A stretch of DNA of 64,000 nt from Phanerochaete sordida (Eukaryota > Basidiomycota > Agaricomycetes > Polyporales > Phanerochaetaceae). A program made the translations under genes and the position numbers. The notes beneath the pieces were generated by a model, which saw nothing but the letters and a program-made list of their open reading frames with translations, did no database searches and was not told where the DNA came from. The DNA is taken from the NCBI GenBank assembly GCA_019973155.2, contig BPQB01000053.1, forward strand, positions 167,811 to 231,810. Direction: 5' to 3'. This document shows positions 11,318-22,136 of the stretch, piece after piece (positions within the stretch are counted from its first letter, which is position 1; each line of letters begins with the position of its first letter).

Positions 11318-12664
11318 TCAGGGATAGCGGTAATAGTTAGTGACCCCCTCCATGTGGCGGTGCTCGGCGACGACCTCCAGAATACTCTCAACATCCCGCC
11401 CTAAGCAGCTGACCACGGCGTCTTGGAGTGTTTGTGCGGAACACGCTAAGTACGGCACCATATATTGGAACGATGTCCACCCGTCGATGACCACGAGGAC
11501 GAGCTTGAGCTTCTGCAACTTTGGGCGCGCCTTCATGACCGCGCGAAACGCCGCCCAGTCTTCATCTTGCAGGCGCCGCGCGAGGGCTTTGGCGAAGGTT
11601 TTCTGCGGGATCCCCGCGTCTTCGTCCCAGCAGCCGAGCTCGCGGAGCATGACGCCAAGGGTAAGCTCGCGCAGCTCGGGCGCGTGGAATGCGGCGAGGT
11701 TGTGGATCATCTCGCCCCAGCCAAACTCGCAGAATTGCGGCGCGTCTGGCTGCGCCTCAGGGTCGTCTGCGATTACCGAGCATGTCATATCCAAAACGCG
11801 CAGGGCAGCGGGATTCAGAAGTTTGGGAGGTGTGTCGGACGGCATGAAGGTGAGCGCCTCTAGCGATGGCGCAGACGCGATGAGACTCTCGAGGCCTTCG
11901 TCGAGGTAGTGCTGCACCTTCACCTCGCGCAGTGCGGACGTATCGAGCTGCTCGTGCAAGCGACAAAGGATGTGCGCCACGAATAGGGGAGTCACAACCT
12001 CGAGGCTATGCACGGATGTAGAAGGGAAGCGACGATGAACTTGGGACGCGAGTGAGACGGCCTCTTCTAGTCCTTCCTCGCAGTTGCATTCGAGGACGAG
12101 ATTGTTGATGTGGGAGAAGGCGGACAGGATGCTGAAGACGGCGCGGTCGTCCCATAGAACCGAAAATCCTGCAAGAACGAGTTTGTCCAGGATTCCGGGA
12201 TTCCCGGAGACACGAGGAGGTGGTCCCATAACTCCGGCGCCGAATAGTAGGTCCCAGACCTCCAGCGTTTGCAAGCGCGGAAGTAATTCTGGGAGTGCGA
12301 AGAGGAAAGTCAGAGGTAGTGGCTCGTGTTCTTCTACTTCTGGGAGGCTGGAGCTGCGGACTCCTGTGATCCTGAGATGGGTGACGACCTGGCGAACGCG
12401 ATGCGATGATAAAAGATAATCATAGCAGTCCTCGAAGGCAAGCGTGTGTTGATGACACTCGCATGTAGCGTGCTCTTCTGGTAGGGCCCAGTAAATGCTG
12501 CAAGGGGGCCAGGAGAATCGCGAGAAGAGGTGGACGGTGCTTGACGATTCCCAGGCTTTGCACACCAGCGAGCAATGTTGTAGGCTCTTTTTATCCTCGT
12601 AAAGATAGTCGATGATCATATCGGCTAGCTCCTGTGGGACTATACAGCCGGATACTTCGGTCAT
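11318..12664 (-). CDS. F-box-like protein (copy 1)
   Basis: Intronless gene for 448 residues. An F-box-like helix set is at residues 8-50 ('VPQELADMIIDYLYEDKKS', 'CSLVCKAWESSSTVHLFS'), followed by a long leucine-rich region without a known catalytic domain. F-box proteins serve as substrate adaptors of SCF ubiquitin ligases; the target here is unknown. The C-terminus ends 'YYRYP', as in the copies at 13705 and 15829. It is convergent with the epoxide hydrolase (184 bases between stops) and divergent from copy 2 across a tRNA gene. Confidence 0.87.
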   Translation of the reverse strand: MTEVSGCIVPQELADMIIDYLYEDKKSLQHCSLVCKAWESSSTVHLFSRFSWPPCSIYWALPEEHATCECHQHTLAFEDCYDYLLSSHRVRQVVTHLRITGVRSSSLPEVEEHEPLPLTFLFALPELLPRLQTLEVWDLLFGAGVMGPPPRVSGNPGILDKLVLAGFSVLWDDRAVFSILSAFSHINNLVLECNCEEGLEEAVSLASQVHRRFPSTSVHSLEVVTPLFVAHILCRLHEQLDTSALREVKVQHYLDEGLESLIASAPSLEALTFMPSDTPPKLLNPAALRVLDMTCSVIADDPEAQPDAPQFCEFGWGEMIHNLAAFHAPELRELTLGVMLRELGCWDEDAGIPQKTFAKALARRLQDEDWAAFRAVMKARPKLQKLKLVLVVIDGWTSFQYMVPYLACSAQTLQDAVVSCLGRDVESILEVVAEHRHMEGVTNYYRYP

Positions 12665-13255
12665 GGCGCACAGTATAGCGACTGAGGTGATGCGCGTTCT
12701 TTCCTGAGATTTAGGTGGAGGCGGAGGCTGAGGCCTTGTAGGGACCTAGACCGTAGGTTACGAGAACAGATGTTAGCTATAGATCGAATTCCTTTGAATA
12801 CTGAAGAGCGTACCTGTCTACTTCATGGGATGATGGGAGACTGAGAACAAGCTACAAGCGCAGAAACGTCGTGCAACACCCATTGCACAGCCTTCGGAGC
12901 CGTCGCTATGAATTGCCATGAACGCGCCCTAGCTTCGAAGATTTTCACGGGGATCATAACACTGTCATATCGAGATGCTTCAGTCATGGACAACTTCGCA
13001 CGCTCCCCACCGTGACGGCCCGGGACGTCTTCGCAGCCTCGGCGCCGCTATATCTAGGGCAACGTTAGGTGGCCTGCTCGCTTTCTGCTCCACCGAGCAC
13101 CCTCGCCAATCTGGAGCAGAGTGAAACAAAACAGTCATCGCCCAACCTTCACGAATCACGGCTCAAGCCAAGTCGTGACTCGTCCTGGAAGTTGGAACGA
13201 ACGGGACCGAGACTCGAGAACCACTCTATATTATGAGAGAGAAAAAGTAAAAACA
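12665..13255. other. spacer between F-box copy 1 and the tRNA gene
   Basis: 591 bases holding the promoter side of F-box copy 1. I see no gene or repeat in it. Confidence 0.45.
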
Positions 13256-13334
13256 TGGCCAACGCCGGGATCGAACCGACGACCTTGGCGTATCAATATT
13301 AGCACCACGCTCTAACCAACTGAGCTAGTCGGCC
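13256..13334 (-). tRNA. tRNA-Ile (anticodon AAU) with a 5-base intron
   Basis: All arms fold on the minus strand: acceptor GGCCGAC/GTTGGCC with discriminator A, D stem GCTC/GAGC, anticodon stem TGGTG/CGCCA, variable loop AGGTC and T arm GTCGG-TTCGATC-CCGGC. The anticodon loop is 12 bases (CTAATATTGATA) instead of 7, which fits CTAATA-A with TTGAT inserted after position 37, the usual place of tRNA introns. The anticodon is AAU (read as inosine-AU), for isoleucine. The mature length would be 74 before CCA addition. Confidence 0.93.
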
Positions 13335-13704
13335 ATATGTTACACTTGATGTACACTAACCATAATAGCCGACGATATCCCGTGGGGAACAACCGGCGAG
13401 CAACACTGCCGAGCAATGACACCTTCTATCAACTGCGCCGTGGCCTAAAGGTGTCAATGCCCTATACTTCACAGTATTTCGAGCTTTGCAGTGCACACAG
13501 TTATCTAACTATCACAGGTTTATTCGTCGCGGCTCCGGAGGCTGTACCAGGCAGGTAGGTGCGCTCTTCAGTGTTCGAGGACATCATATCCATACCTAAG
13601 TTCTATCCTCGTAGCCTGCGATCTCGGCGGGTCCCTTCAGCGCCCCAGCACCTCAGTGCCGACCCGTAAACACAGGAGAGAGCACACAACACGCCACCCG
13701 CACC
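13335..13704. other. promoter spacer of F-box copy 2
   Basis: 370 bases. The end of this stretch resembles the 5' flank of F-box copy 3 ('ggctccggaggctgtaccaggca' against 'gactcggaggctgtgcaacaggca'), so the upstream region was duplicated along with the gene. Confidence 0.45.
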
Positions 13705-15054
13705 ATGACGGAGGTACCCGGCTGCACCGTCCCACAGGAGCTGGCCGATATGATCATCAACCATCTCGACGATTCGCAGAGCCTGCAACAGTGCTCGTTA
13801 GTTTGCAAATCTTGGGAAGCGTCGAGCACCGTCCACCTCTTCTCGCGACTCTCCTGGCCCCCTTGCAGCGTCTGCTGGGTTCGTCCAGCAATGCGCGGTG
13901 TATGCGATTGTCCTCGACACACGCTTACCTTCGACGACTGCCACGATTTTCTCCTGTCATCGCATCGCCTTCGCGCAGTTGTCGCCCATCTCAGGATCAC
14001 AGGAATTCGCGGCTCTAGCGGCCTCCCGGAAGTGGAAGGACACGAGCCGTTACCTTTGACGTTCCTCTTCACGCTTCCAGAGCTACTTCCTGGCTTGCAA
14101 ACATTGGAAATTTGGGACTTGCGTACCGGCGCCGGGGTTATGGGACCTCCTCCTAACCTTTCCGCAAATCCTGGCAGCCTGGACAAACTCATTCTCGCGG
14201 GCACTGTTCTATGGGACGATCGCGCGATCTTCAGCATTCTGTCCGCCTTCTCCCATATCGATCACCTCGTACTCGAATGCTACTCAAGCGAGGAAGACCT
14301 AGAAGAAGACATCCCACTCGCGTCCCAACTTCACCGCCGATTCCCTTGCACATCTGTCAATCGCCTCGAGGTCTTAAACCCCTCGTACTTGACGGACGTG
14401 CTATGCTGCTTGCACGAGCAGCTTGACGTATCCGCGTTGCGCGAGGTGAAGGTGCACCTCTGCCTCGGCAAAGGCCTCGAGAGGCTCATCGCGTCTGCGC
14501 TGTCACTAGAGGCGCTGACCTTCATGACGACCGAATCACCCCCCAAGCTTCCGAACCCTGCTGCGCTCCGCGTCCTGGACATGATGTGCTCGATAATGGC
14601 AGACGATCCCGAGGAGCAGCCTGACGCTTCACAATTCTGCAAGTTTGGCTGGGGCGAGATGATTCACAATCTCGCTGCACTCCACGCACCCGAGCTGCGC
14701 GAGCTTACCCTTGGCGTCATGCTCCGCGAACTCGGCTACTGGGCTGAAGACGCGGGGATCTCACAGGAAGTCTTCGCCGAGGCCCTCGCGCGGCGCCTGC
14801 AAGAAGAAGACTGGGGAACGTTTCGCGCGATTATGAGCGCACGTCCGAAGTTGCGGAAGTTCAAGCTTAAGATCGTCGTGAACGACGGATGGACGTCGTT
14901 CCAATATATGGTACCGTACCTGGAATGTTCCGCACGGACATTCCAGGATGCTGTGGTGAGCTGTCTGGGTCGGGACATTGAGAGTATTCTAGAGGTTGTC
15001 GCCGAGCACCACTACAATACGGAGGAGTACATGAACTATTACCGGTACCCTTGA
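13705..15054 (+). CDS. F-box-like protein (copy 2)
   Basis: Intronless, 449 residues, closely related to copies 1 and 3 over its full length. The F-box-like part is 'VPQELADMIINHLDDSQS...CSLVCKSWEASSTVHLFS' at residues 9-50; the remainder has many leucines in LRR-like spacing. The shared tail reads 'FQYMVPYLECSARTFQDAVV', 'CLGRDIESILEVVAEHH' and ends 'YYRYP'. The start is chosen because 'MTEVPGC' aligns with 'MTEVSGC' of copy 1. It is probably an SCF adaptor; no substrate can be inferred. Confidence 0.87.
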   Translation: MTEVPGCTVPQELADMIINHLDDSQSLQQCSLVCKSWEASSTVHLFSRLSWPPCSVCWVRPAMRGVCDCPRHTLTFDDCHDFLLSSHRLRAVVAHLRITGIRGSSGLPEVEGHEPLPLTFLFTLPELLPGLQTLEIWDLRTGAGVMGPPPNLSANPGSLDKLILAGTVLWDDRAIFSILSAFSHIDHLVLECYSSEEDLEEDIPLASQLHRRFPCTSVNRLEVLNPSYLTDVLCCLHEQLDVSALREVKVHLCLGKGLERLIASALSLEALTFMTTESPPKLPNPAALRVLDMMCSIMADDPEEQPDASQFCKFGWGEMIHNLAALHAPELRELTLGVMLRELGYWAEDAGISQEVFAEALARRLQEEDWGTFRAIMSARPKLRKFKLKIVVNDGWTSFQYMVPYLECSARTFQDAVVSCLGRDIESILEVVAEHHYNTEEYMNYYRYP

Positions 15055-15828
15055 CCGTATTTATTGTACGCGTACTGGGTATATCAAGCACTGCGCCGTA
15101 GATTCAAAATAGAGCTCAAAGTGCCCTCGTGAATTAATTGGGCGACGAGACGTCTGTCAAAAGTCCCATCGCGCTGCTAGGTTAAGACCGAACGACAATG
15201 ATACCAGTGAGTGATGAATCGCCGGAGGCGCGAAGGCGCTGTGGCTACGTCGTTTCGCACACCTCGTCGCACGAATCCTCATGTCTCCTTACCCTGTCAT
15301 CTCTCTCGTCTCTCGTGGTTCTTTTCGGTTTTCTTGTATTGCTATCTTGGCGTTGTCCCTGAAAACGATGAGGTATTTTAGGGTCTTAGCTATGTATTAT
15401 GTAATATTTAGCGTAATGGGTCGAATATACTGCTGTTCTCCGTTCTTCGCGAGTGGACCTCAACTATCTCATTAGACACCAGACAAATTGACAGTGCAGG
15501 ATTCCAGGCAGTGTTCTTTCAGTGCCACGAGGTTTGCAGCGCACGCAGTCGTTCAATTCGAGTCACAAGCTGTGTTCGTCACGCTCCCGGACTCGGAGGC
15601 TGTGCAACAGGCACTACACCCATTTGCTGTGCCTGCAGTCTGTCCTCAGACCTTCACAATCGCCGGGAATAGACACAAGAGGTGTGTGCCTCGGCTCCTT
15701 ATTGTAGTCATCTTGTGGCTAATGAGTGTATCTGTCATCTTGAGCTTCCAAGTCCCTGCCGAGACCTCGGACCGCAAAGACGAACGGTGGCGCATACATC
15801 GCCCGTCCAAAGGGCAGGCCAGCAGGCC
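15055..15828. other. spacer between F-box copies 2 and 3
   Basis: 774 bases. The part near 15590-15620 resembles the upstream region of copy 2; otherwise nothing is recognised. Confidence 0.4.
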
Positions 15829-17187
15829 ATGGAGAACGGTTCTAGCCGTTCGGTCCCTCAGGAATTGGCTGACATCATCATCGACCATCTCCATGATGAC
15901 CCGCAGAGCCTGCAACACTGCTCGTTCGTTTGCAAAGCCTGGGAACCATCGAGCGCCCTCCACCTCTTCTCGCGGTTCTCGTGGCCTCCTTGCAACGTCT
16001 ACTGGGTTCGTCCAGCGGTGCGCGGCGTATGTGACTGTCCCCTGCACACACTTACCTTCGAGGACTGCCACGACTTTTTTCTGTCGTCCCCTCGAGTTCG
16101 CAAGGCTGTCAATCACCTTAGGATTACGGGCCTTCGCACGTCCCGGAATCCCTCGGTGATGGAAGAAAATGAGCCGCTGCCTTTGACGTTCCTCTTCGCA
16201 CTCCCAGAGCTGCTTCCCGGCTTGCAAAGGCTGGATGCCTGGAACCTGCGCTTCGGAGCAGGTATCATTGGCCCACCTCCTCGCATCGTCTCCGAAGCGG
16301 GTCCCAGAAGCCTCACCAAACTTGTCCTCACGGGAACTGCGGTTCTATGGGATGATCGCGCCATCTTCAGCATCCTCTCCACCTTCTCCCACATTGATAC
16401 TGTCGTTTTCGAATGCCACTGCGAAGAAGGGCTACAAGAGGACATTCCATTTGCGTCGCAGGTTCACCGCCGCTTCACCTCCACATCTGTGCACCGCCTC
16501 GAGGTCTCATACCCCCCTTTTCTATCGCACGTACTTCTCCGATTGCGAGAGCAGCGCGACACGTCCGCCCTGCGTGAAGTGGATGTTCAATACTACCTCG
16601 ACGAAGGCCTCAAAAGGCTCATCGCGTCTGCACCGTTGCTAGAGGTGCTGACCTTCATGACATCCGACAAGCCTCCCAGACCTCCAAACCCCGATATGCT
16701 GCGCGTCCTAGACATGACGTGCTCGATCGTGGCAGGGGATCCTGAGGTGCAGCCTAACGCGCCACAATTCGGCGAGTTTGGCTGGGGCGAAATGATCCGA
16801 AACCTCGACGCATTCCGTGCACACGAGTTGCGCGAGCTCACCCTCGGCGTCATGCTCCGCGAACTAGGCTGCTGGGGCGAGCACCAAAGGATCTCGCAGA
16901 ACGTCTTCGACGAGACCCTCGCGCGGCGCCTGCGTGAAGAAGATTGGGGAACGTTTCGCGCAGTCATGAAGGCACACCCGAAGCTGCGGAAGCTCAAAGT
17001 CAAGCTCATCGTGAGCGGCAGGTGGACGGCGTTCCACTACATGGTGCCGTACTTGGTGTGTTCCGCGCGGACATTTCAGGACGCCGTGGAAGCTTGCCTA
17101 GGGCGGGACAACAGTCGGAGTATCCTAGAGGTTGTCGCCGAGCACCACCATATGGTCGGGATCACTAACTATTACCGGTACCCCTAA
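15829..17187 (+). CDS. F-box-like protein (copy 3)
   Basis: Intronless, 452 residues. The start at 15829 ('MENGSSRSVPQELADIII') is chosen because homology to the other copies begins there, although the frame is open from 15682. The F-box-like segment contains 'SLQHCSFVCKAWEPSSALHL', followed by an LRR-like region and the same end 'YYRYP'. Spacing to copies 2 and 4 and same-strand order show tandem duplication. Confidence 0.86.
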   Translation: MENGSSRSVPQELADIIIDHLHDDPQSLQHCSFVCKAWEPSSALHLFSRFSWPPCNVYWVRPAVRGVCDCPLHTLTFEDCHDFFLSSPRVRKAVNHLRITGLRTSRNPSVMEENEPLPLTFLFALPELLPGLQRLDAWNLRFGAGIIGPPPRIVSEAGPRSLTKLVLTGTAVLWDDRAIFSILSTFSHIDTVVFECHCEEGLQEDIPFASQVHRRFTSTSVHRLEVSYPPFLSHVLLRLREQRDTSALREVDVQYYLDEGLKRLIASAPLLEVLTFMTSDKPPRPPNPDMLRVLDMTCSIVAGDPEVQPNAPQFGEFGWGEMIRNLDAFRAHELRELTLGVMLRELGCWGEHQRISQNVFDETLARRLREEDWGTFRAVMKAHPKLRKLKVKLIVSGRWTAFHYMVPYLVCSARTFQDAVEACLGRDNSRSILEVVAEHHHMVGITNYYRYP

Positions 17188-17584
17188 TTGTCTTCGTTGG
17201 ACGTGTGTGTCAATGCAGATCGCGCTGCGTGCTGCAGGCTCTAAGTAGACCTCGAGCCGTCTTGCGTGGCTCATAATTGGATGTGCTCGTGGATAGTAAC
17301 TTACTGATCCGCGCGATATCATTGATGCTGTGACCGCACGGGTCGCGATGATGACGTCGTCGAGCGATTGAGGGTCCGCAGAGACGCTGCCACAGTTGCC
17401 ACGTCGTTCCTTCACCTACGCCGTCCACCACGATCGACGAACATCTGGGTACGCTGCTCGCGGAATTCAACGAAGATAGTTGACGGTGACTAAGTTAGTT
17501 TCTGCAACGCAGTCAGCTCCGCAATTTTGGCTTGCGTAGACTACAAAAGAGTATCGACTAGTCGCACACCAAACCTCTGCTCCC
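17188..17584. other. spacer between F-box copies 3 and 4
   Basis: 397 bases; nothing recognised apart from presumed terminator and promoter. Confidence 0.4.
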
Positions 17585-18939
17585 ATGACGGAAGATGTTG
17601 GTTGCAGACTGCCGCAGGAGGTAGTCGACATGGTCATCGATTATCTTTATGACGATAGGCGAAGCTTGCGACAGTGCTCGCTGACCTGCAAGGCTTGGGA
17701 GCCGTCGAGCACGATGCACCTATTCTTGCGGATTTCCTGGCCCCCTCACAAAGTACACTGGTCGTTTCCAGAGGAGATAGAGGCCCTCCACAATGATCCC
17801 TACTACACAGCGTCGTTTGACGATTGCTACGCCCTCCTCCTATCCTCCCCTCGGATCCGTAACGCAGTCTGCCATCTCAGGCTCACGGGTCTACGCAGTC
17901 ACGGCCGGAGTGGCTTGTCACGAAACCAGTCGCACGAGCCTCTACCGTTGACATTCCTCTTCGCCCTCCCCGAGCTTCTTCCCGGCTTGCAGACCCTGGA
18001 GATATGGGACCTCGCATTCGGTGTCCTCGAGCCTCCTCCCAGTGTGTCGCTGGAACTCCCGAGGACCCTTAAGAAACTCGCTTTTTAGGCACAGGCGTCC
18101 TCTATGACGACCGCTGCTTCTTCAGCATCATCTCCGCATTTTCCCACATCGACACTGTCTTGTTTGACTGCACTTGCGAAGACGAGTTCGACCGCGACCT
18201 CCCGTTCGCGATGCAGGTCCCGCGCCGCTTTCCCACGACGTCCGTGCGTCGTCTTGAGGTCGCATATCCCCCGGATCTCTTCCCAGTCCTTCTTCGCCTA
18301 CACCATCAGCTCGACATGGCTGCACTCCGCGAGGTGCAAGTGGATTATTGCCTTGACGAGAATCTCCGTGCCCTGATCGCGTCCGCTCTGGCCCTCGAAA
18401 GGCTGACATACACGACGGACGGCTTTATTCCACCCATTCTCAATGACCCTGCTGCACTCCGCTCCCTTGAGCTGATGTGCACCATAGTCGTGACCATGGA
18501 CCCCGACGTGACCCGGTTCAGAGATTTTGACCTGGGAAAAATGATTCTCAACGCTGCTTCGCTCAACGCCTCTAACCTCTTTGAGCTCACACTGGTTATT
18601 TCACTCTCCTCCGACTATCGAGCTGTGGAGAGGACACCTTCGGAGGACTCTTTCGCGAGTGCTCTTACGCGACGTCTCGAGGATGAAGACTGCCAATTTG
18701 AAGCGCTGGCACGCGTAATGGCGAAGGCGCGGCGATCTCTGCGAAGACTCAAGATCGTGGTTGTTGTTGACGACCCGTGGAAATTAAATTCGCTTCGGTA
18801 TATGGTGCCCTACCTGGCGTGCTCTGCTCAGGTGCTGCGAGATGTAGTACTGAAGTTTCTGGGACGGGATGTGGAGAGAATATTGGAGGTGACTGCAGAG
18901 CATCGATGTGAGGCGGACATTATCGTATACTATCCCTGA
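17585..18939 (+). CDS. F-box-like protein (copy 4), reading frame broken
   Basis: Most divergent member of the tandem set. Frame 1 runs 17585-18088 ('MTEDVGCRLPQEVVDMVI' through 'LPRTLKKLAF') and stops at TAG 18086-18088. Homology resumes at once in the next frame ('GTGVLYDDRCFFSIISAFSH') and continues to 18939, ending 'IIVYYP'. The shift sits in a run of five T (18082-18086): one more T would restore 'KLAFLGTGVLYDD', which aligns with 'KLILAGTVLWDDR' in copy 2. This is either a real one-base loss making a pseudogene or a sequencing error. No intron with usable splice sites explains it. The rest shows no other damage. Confidence 0.75.
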
Positions 18940-19254
18940 TATCGAATGTTTTGGATTTCGGATGTAACATCGATAGAGCATGGCTGCCCACGGTTCAAGG
19001 TGCTCGGGGTCCCAGGACGATCGCCCATGCCGCGGCACCGCGCTTGTCTCTTGGTCATGAGCAACTCCGTCCACGAACTACGCGACCTGTACACCCCGCA
19101 ATCATTACTCATGACGCGATAGCCTCTCGGAGGTCCTTGCACCGTAACGACCCTACAGTGTGTAAGTGTTTCAGGACGAGCGCGAGCGGCAGTATACTGC
19201 GTTCAAATACTCCTAAAGTTGCGGCGCACAGGCTAAGGACGACAACACATCGCC
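18940..19254. other. spacer before the decayed epoxide hydrolase
   Basis: 315 bases; no gene or repeat recognised. Confidence 0.4.
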
Positions 19255-20414
19255 ATGGATCATTCCCTCTACAAGGACCTGAGGACCTCGCGCGGGCTGA
19301 CGTACCACTACTAGTCGTTGCCTGCGCAGGTAAACAAGCCGACGCTGCTCTTCTGCCATGGCTTCCCGTCCACGTCTCGCGACTGGCGTTTCGTCGTACC
19401 GCTCGTGACGGCGAAGGGTTATGGTGCCATCGTGCCAGATATGCTGGGATATGGCGGTACCGACAAGCCCGAGGACCCTGCAGCCTACATCGGCAGCCTT
19501 CTCGTTCAGGACCTCGTCGAGATCCTGGACGAGGAACGCGTGGACAAGGCCGTTGTCATTGGTCGCGACTGGTGCGTGTCCTCCATATCACACAAGCGAG
19601 ATTGCGACTCATTGACCTGTTGGTAGGGGTAACTTCCCTGCTTCGCGCTTTGCGAGCCTACTTCACGGGGTCATACGTGCCTCCTCACGCGTCATTCGAC
19701 CTGCAAGCGTTCCTCGATGGCACGAAGGCCATCGGCGGGCGTGACCTTTTCGGATACTGGGAGTTCTTTGGCGCAGACCCTGAAGCTGAGAAGATCATTG
19801 AAGCCTACGTACGCACGTTCTTCGCGCCTTTCGGGAATGGAATCTGACCCTGGGCAGATCGATTCGTTCATCTGTCAGTGGTTCCCTCAAGAACCAGAAG
19901 TGTGGAGGGATTGTATCGCTCCGCGCGACGCGCATAAGAAGAACTTGCTGGCGGATAAGATAGTTCCGCTGGGACCGTACATGACGGAGGAGAATGTGGA
20001 GTACTTCAGGGACACGTTCGCCCAGGGCGGTTGGGCTGGTCCATTGAACTGGTACCGCGCGGCGGTGCACGGATCTCGCTCAAAGGACGATGCTGGTGAG
20101 CTCCAGATCAAGTATAACGGCAGATTGTTCTCATTTCGCTCTGCGTGAAGCGACACAGAGCGACACCCCCCGAGCGGACATTCCCGCCAGCTGATGCCCC
20201 AATCTTCTTCGGCGCGACAAAGAAAGACTACATCTGCACACCTGACTTTGGCTACGCGACCGTGCGAGCAATGACGGACCATACCGTGACCTGCAAAGAG
20301 TTCGACAGCGACCATTGGTTGCTCTTCACGCATCTATCGGAAGTCGCTTGCGAGCTTATTGCCTGGATCGAGGGCTTCCCGCAAGGATCTTCGGATCCAT
20401 CCCGTACAGCATAG
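19255..20414 (+). pseudogene. decayed epoxide hydrolase copy
   Basis: Paralogue of the intact gene at 9974-11133 with the same exon order, but damaged in several places. Codon 20 is TAG (19312-19314) where the intact gene has 'YHYFY'. The nucleophile motif reads 'GRDW' instead of 'GHDW'. After the first intron the stretch matching residues 115-135 of the intact protein is lost and the frame changes before 'SFDLQAFLDGTKAIGGRDLF'. The 3' exons are still well conserved ('GPYMTEENVEYFRDTF', 'PIFFGATKKDYICTPDFGY', catalytic 'DSDHWLL') and end at 20414. The loss looks recent because the 3' half keeps its frame and splice sites. Confidence 0.85.
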
Positions 20415-20576
20415 ATAATCGCATAGGAACGAGACTAGGATATGACATGGTGCGTTAGGCTACATAAATTATGATGCGTCCAAAGAGTCCGTGACCGCCT
20501 CCACAACTACAGCATTATGAGAGTGCATGATGAAAAGGTAGGGGGGTCGTTTTACGCCTAGATAACCAGGGTTCAA

Positions 20577-21092
20577 TCACATGCATAGCGGCGGACGAGA
20601 CCCGATACGCACCCTCAGCCTGCTCTTCTCCAGCAAAGTTGCGAACTCGCCCGCGAAGACCTGCGTCCGGCTACGGTCGATGATGACCTTCTCGTCGGGG
20701 TACACGACGCGCTGGTACTCTGGGTGGGAGAAGACCTCGAGGATCTTGTCCCAGGACTCGGCTTCGAAGATCGCCATGCCCCAGAGTGAGCGGCCGCGCG
20801 GCGAGGCACCCATCGCGGCAGCGAGGTTCTCGCTCAGGTCGTTGTTCACATGGAACTGGCGGACGCGCGATCAGAAGGCAGGTACGCGGCGGGTCTGATG
20901 CACGGCGCGTACCTGTTCGTACTTGGTCAAGTTCTTCTTCGCGATGTCGAGCGACATGAACTTCTTGCCATGCTCCTGCAGCCAGTACTTCTTGAAGTGC
21001 GAGTTGGAGACGCCCTCCGCGGGGGCGAAGAGCGCGGTGAAGCGGACGCGGTTCGGCGTCAGCTTGAAGGCGGAGCGGTAGGTGGATTGCAT
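20577..21092 (-). CDS. EthD-domain protein (copy 2)
   Basis: Two exons (21092-20913 and 20855-20577) with the phase-0 intron after 'NLTKYEQ', giving 152 residues. It shares 'HFKKYWLQEHGKKFMSLDIA', 'GMAIFEAESWDKILEVF' and 'SHPEYQRVVYPDE' with the other copies, and is closer to copy 3 than to copy 1. The C-terminal 'RLRVRIGSRPPLCM' is not shared; a further small intron at 'LR-gtgcgt' is possible and would shorten the tail. Cytosolic dimeric alpha/beta barrel of unknown substrate. Confidence 0.84.
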
Positions 21093-22136
21093 CGTGGGGA
21101 AGGAGAGTCGGGGGAAAAGAATGGCGGTAGTAAGAGAACGAAAGAGGTGGTAGGCCTAACGGCGGGGTGTCAAGATCCTAAGAGCGACTGACTTCCTCCC
21201 GCGCAGGGGTGGCCGCGTCTTATACGGACGAGGAGGTACGGAACTGTGGCCCTGACGACGGCTAATGTCGCCAAGGTCAGCACGGCCCGCAGCCCAGCTC
21301 GCCCAAAATTTCGCAGGCTAGTGTTGTCAAGGCTCGTCAAGGTCAACTGAGCCAGGAGCAAACGCGGTGAGAATGGATCCGCCGCCGCCGCAGGCTGATT
21401 GGCCGGTTGGGTCAAAGGTGAGGCGCCTCAGGATCAGCGGGAGCGCGTCACCAAGCTCCTGGACGCCGTCGCCGACGCACGCCGTGCGAGAACTCTTCTG
21501 GCAAAGCCGTCGTCAGGCGGGCATGTAGCAACGTCGACGCCGCACCATCAGGTTTAGAGCCCCATGTATGTTTTTCCGCGAAATTTGTAGCACGGCTGAT
21601 TTCTCCACAGCGGTCAGACGTTCCGTCGGGCACACATTCGCCAGTAAGCACCGGGTTGTGAGACCTGTGGCACAGCGTTACAACTCAGCTTTGCAGGCTA
21701 GAACAATCCATGTTCCCCATGGGCTCACCAAAGACCACGCTGCAATTGGCCCGGCTCTGGGTGCCCGCGCAGACCGCAGCTGGCTATTTTGTTTCGTCGG
21801 ACCTGGGGGAGCTTGAGAGTAAGATGCCTCCGCTTGCCGCGGATGCTAAGAAGCGTGTCGCCGGGAAGATGATGAAGTCATCCCGAAACTTCTCTCACCG
21901 GAGAGAGATCCTGACAACAATGCTACGATGCCAACGAGACCTGCATGATCCAGATGCGGATGGATGGATAACGCTACATCATCTAGTCATACAAACACGC
22001 CTTCCATATCATACATGTACAAAACAAAAGACCTCGGCTGTGTTGAACGAAAGCGAAATGAAGGCAGTGGCACAGGAGGGGACGGAAATTATGTGGTATC
22101 TCGTGCCCAGCGGTGCTTATACTAGGACCGGCAGCA
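21093..22136. other. spacer between EthD copies 2 and 3
   Basis: About 1 kb. It carries the promoter side of copy 2 and the 3' flank of copy 3. The long plus-strand frame that runs through this region into copy 3 is an antisense shadow. No further gene is supported. Confidence 0.45.

Noticed and set aside
20540..20590. tRNA-like 'ggttcaatc' T-loop
   Set aside because: No acceptor or anticodon stems can be formed around it.
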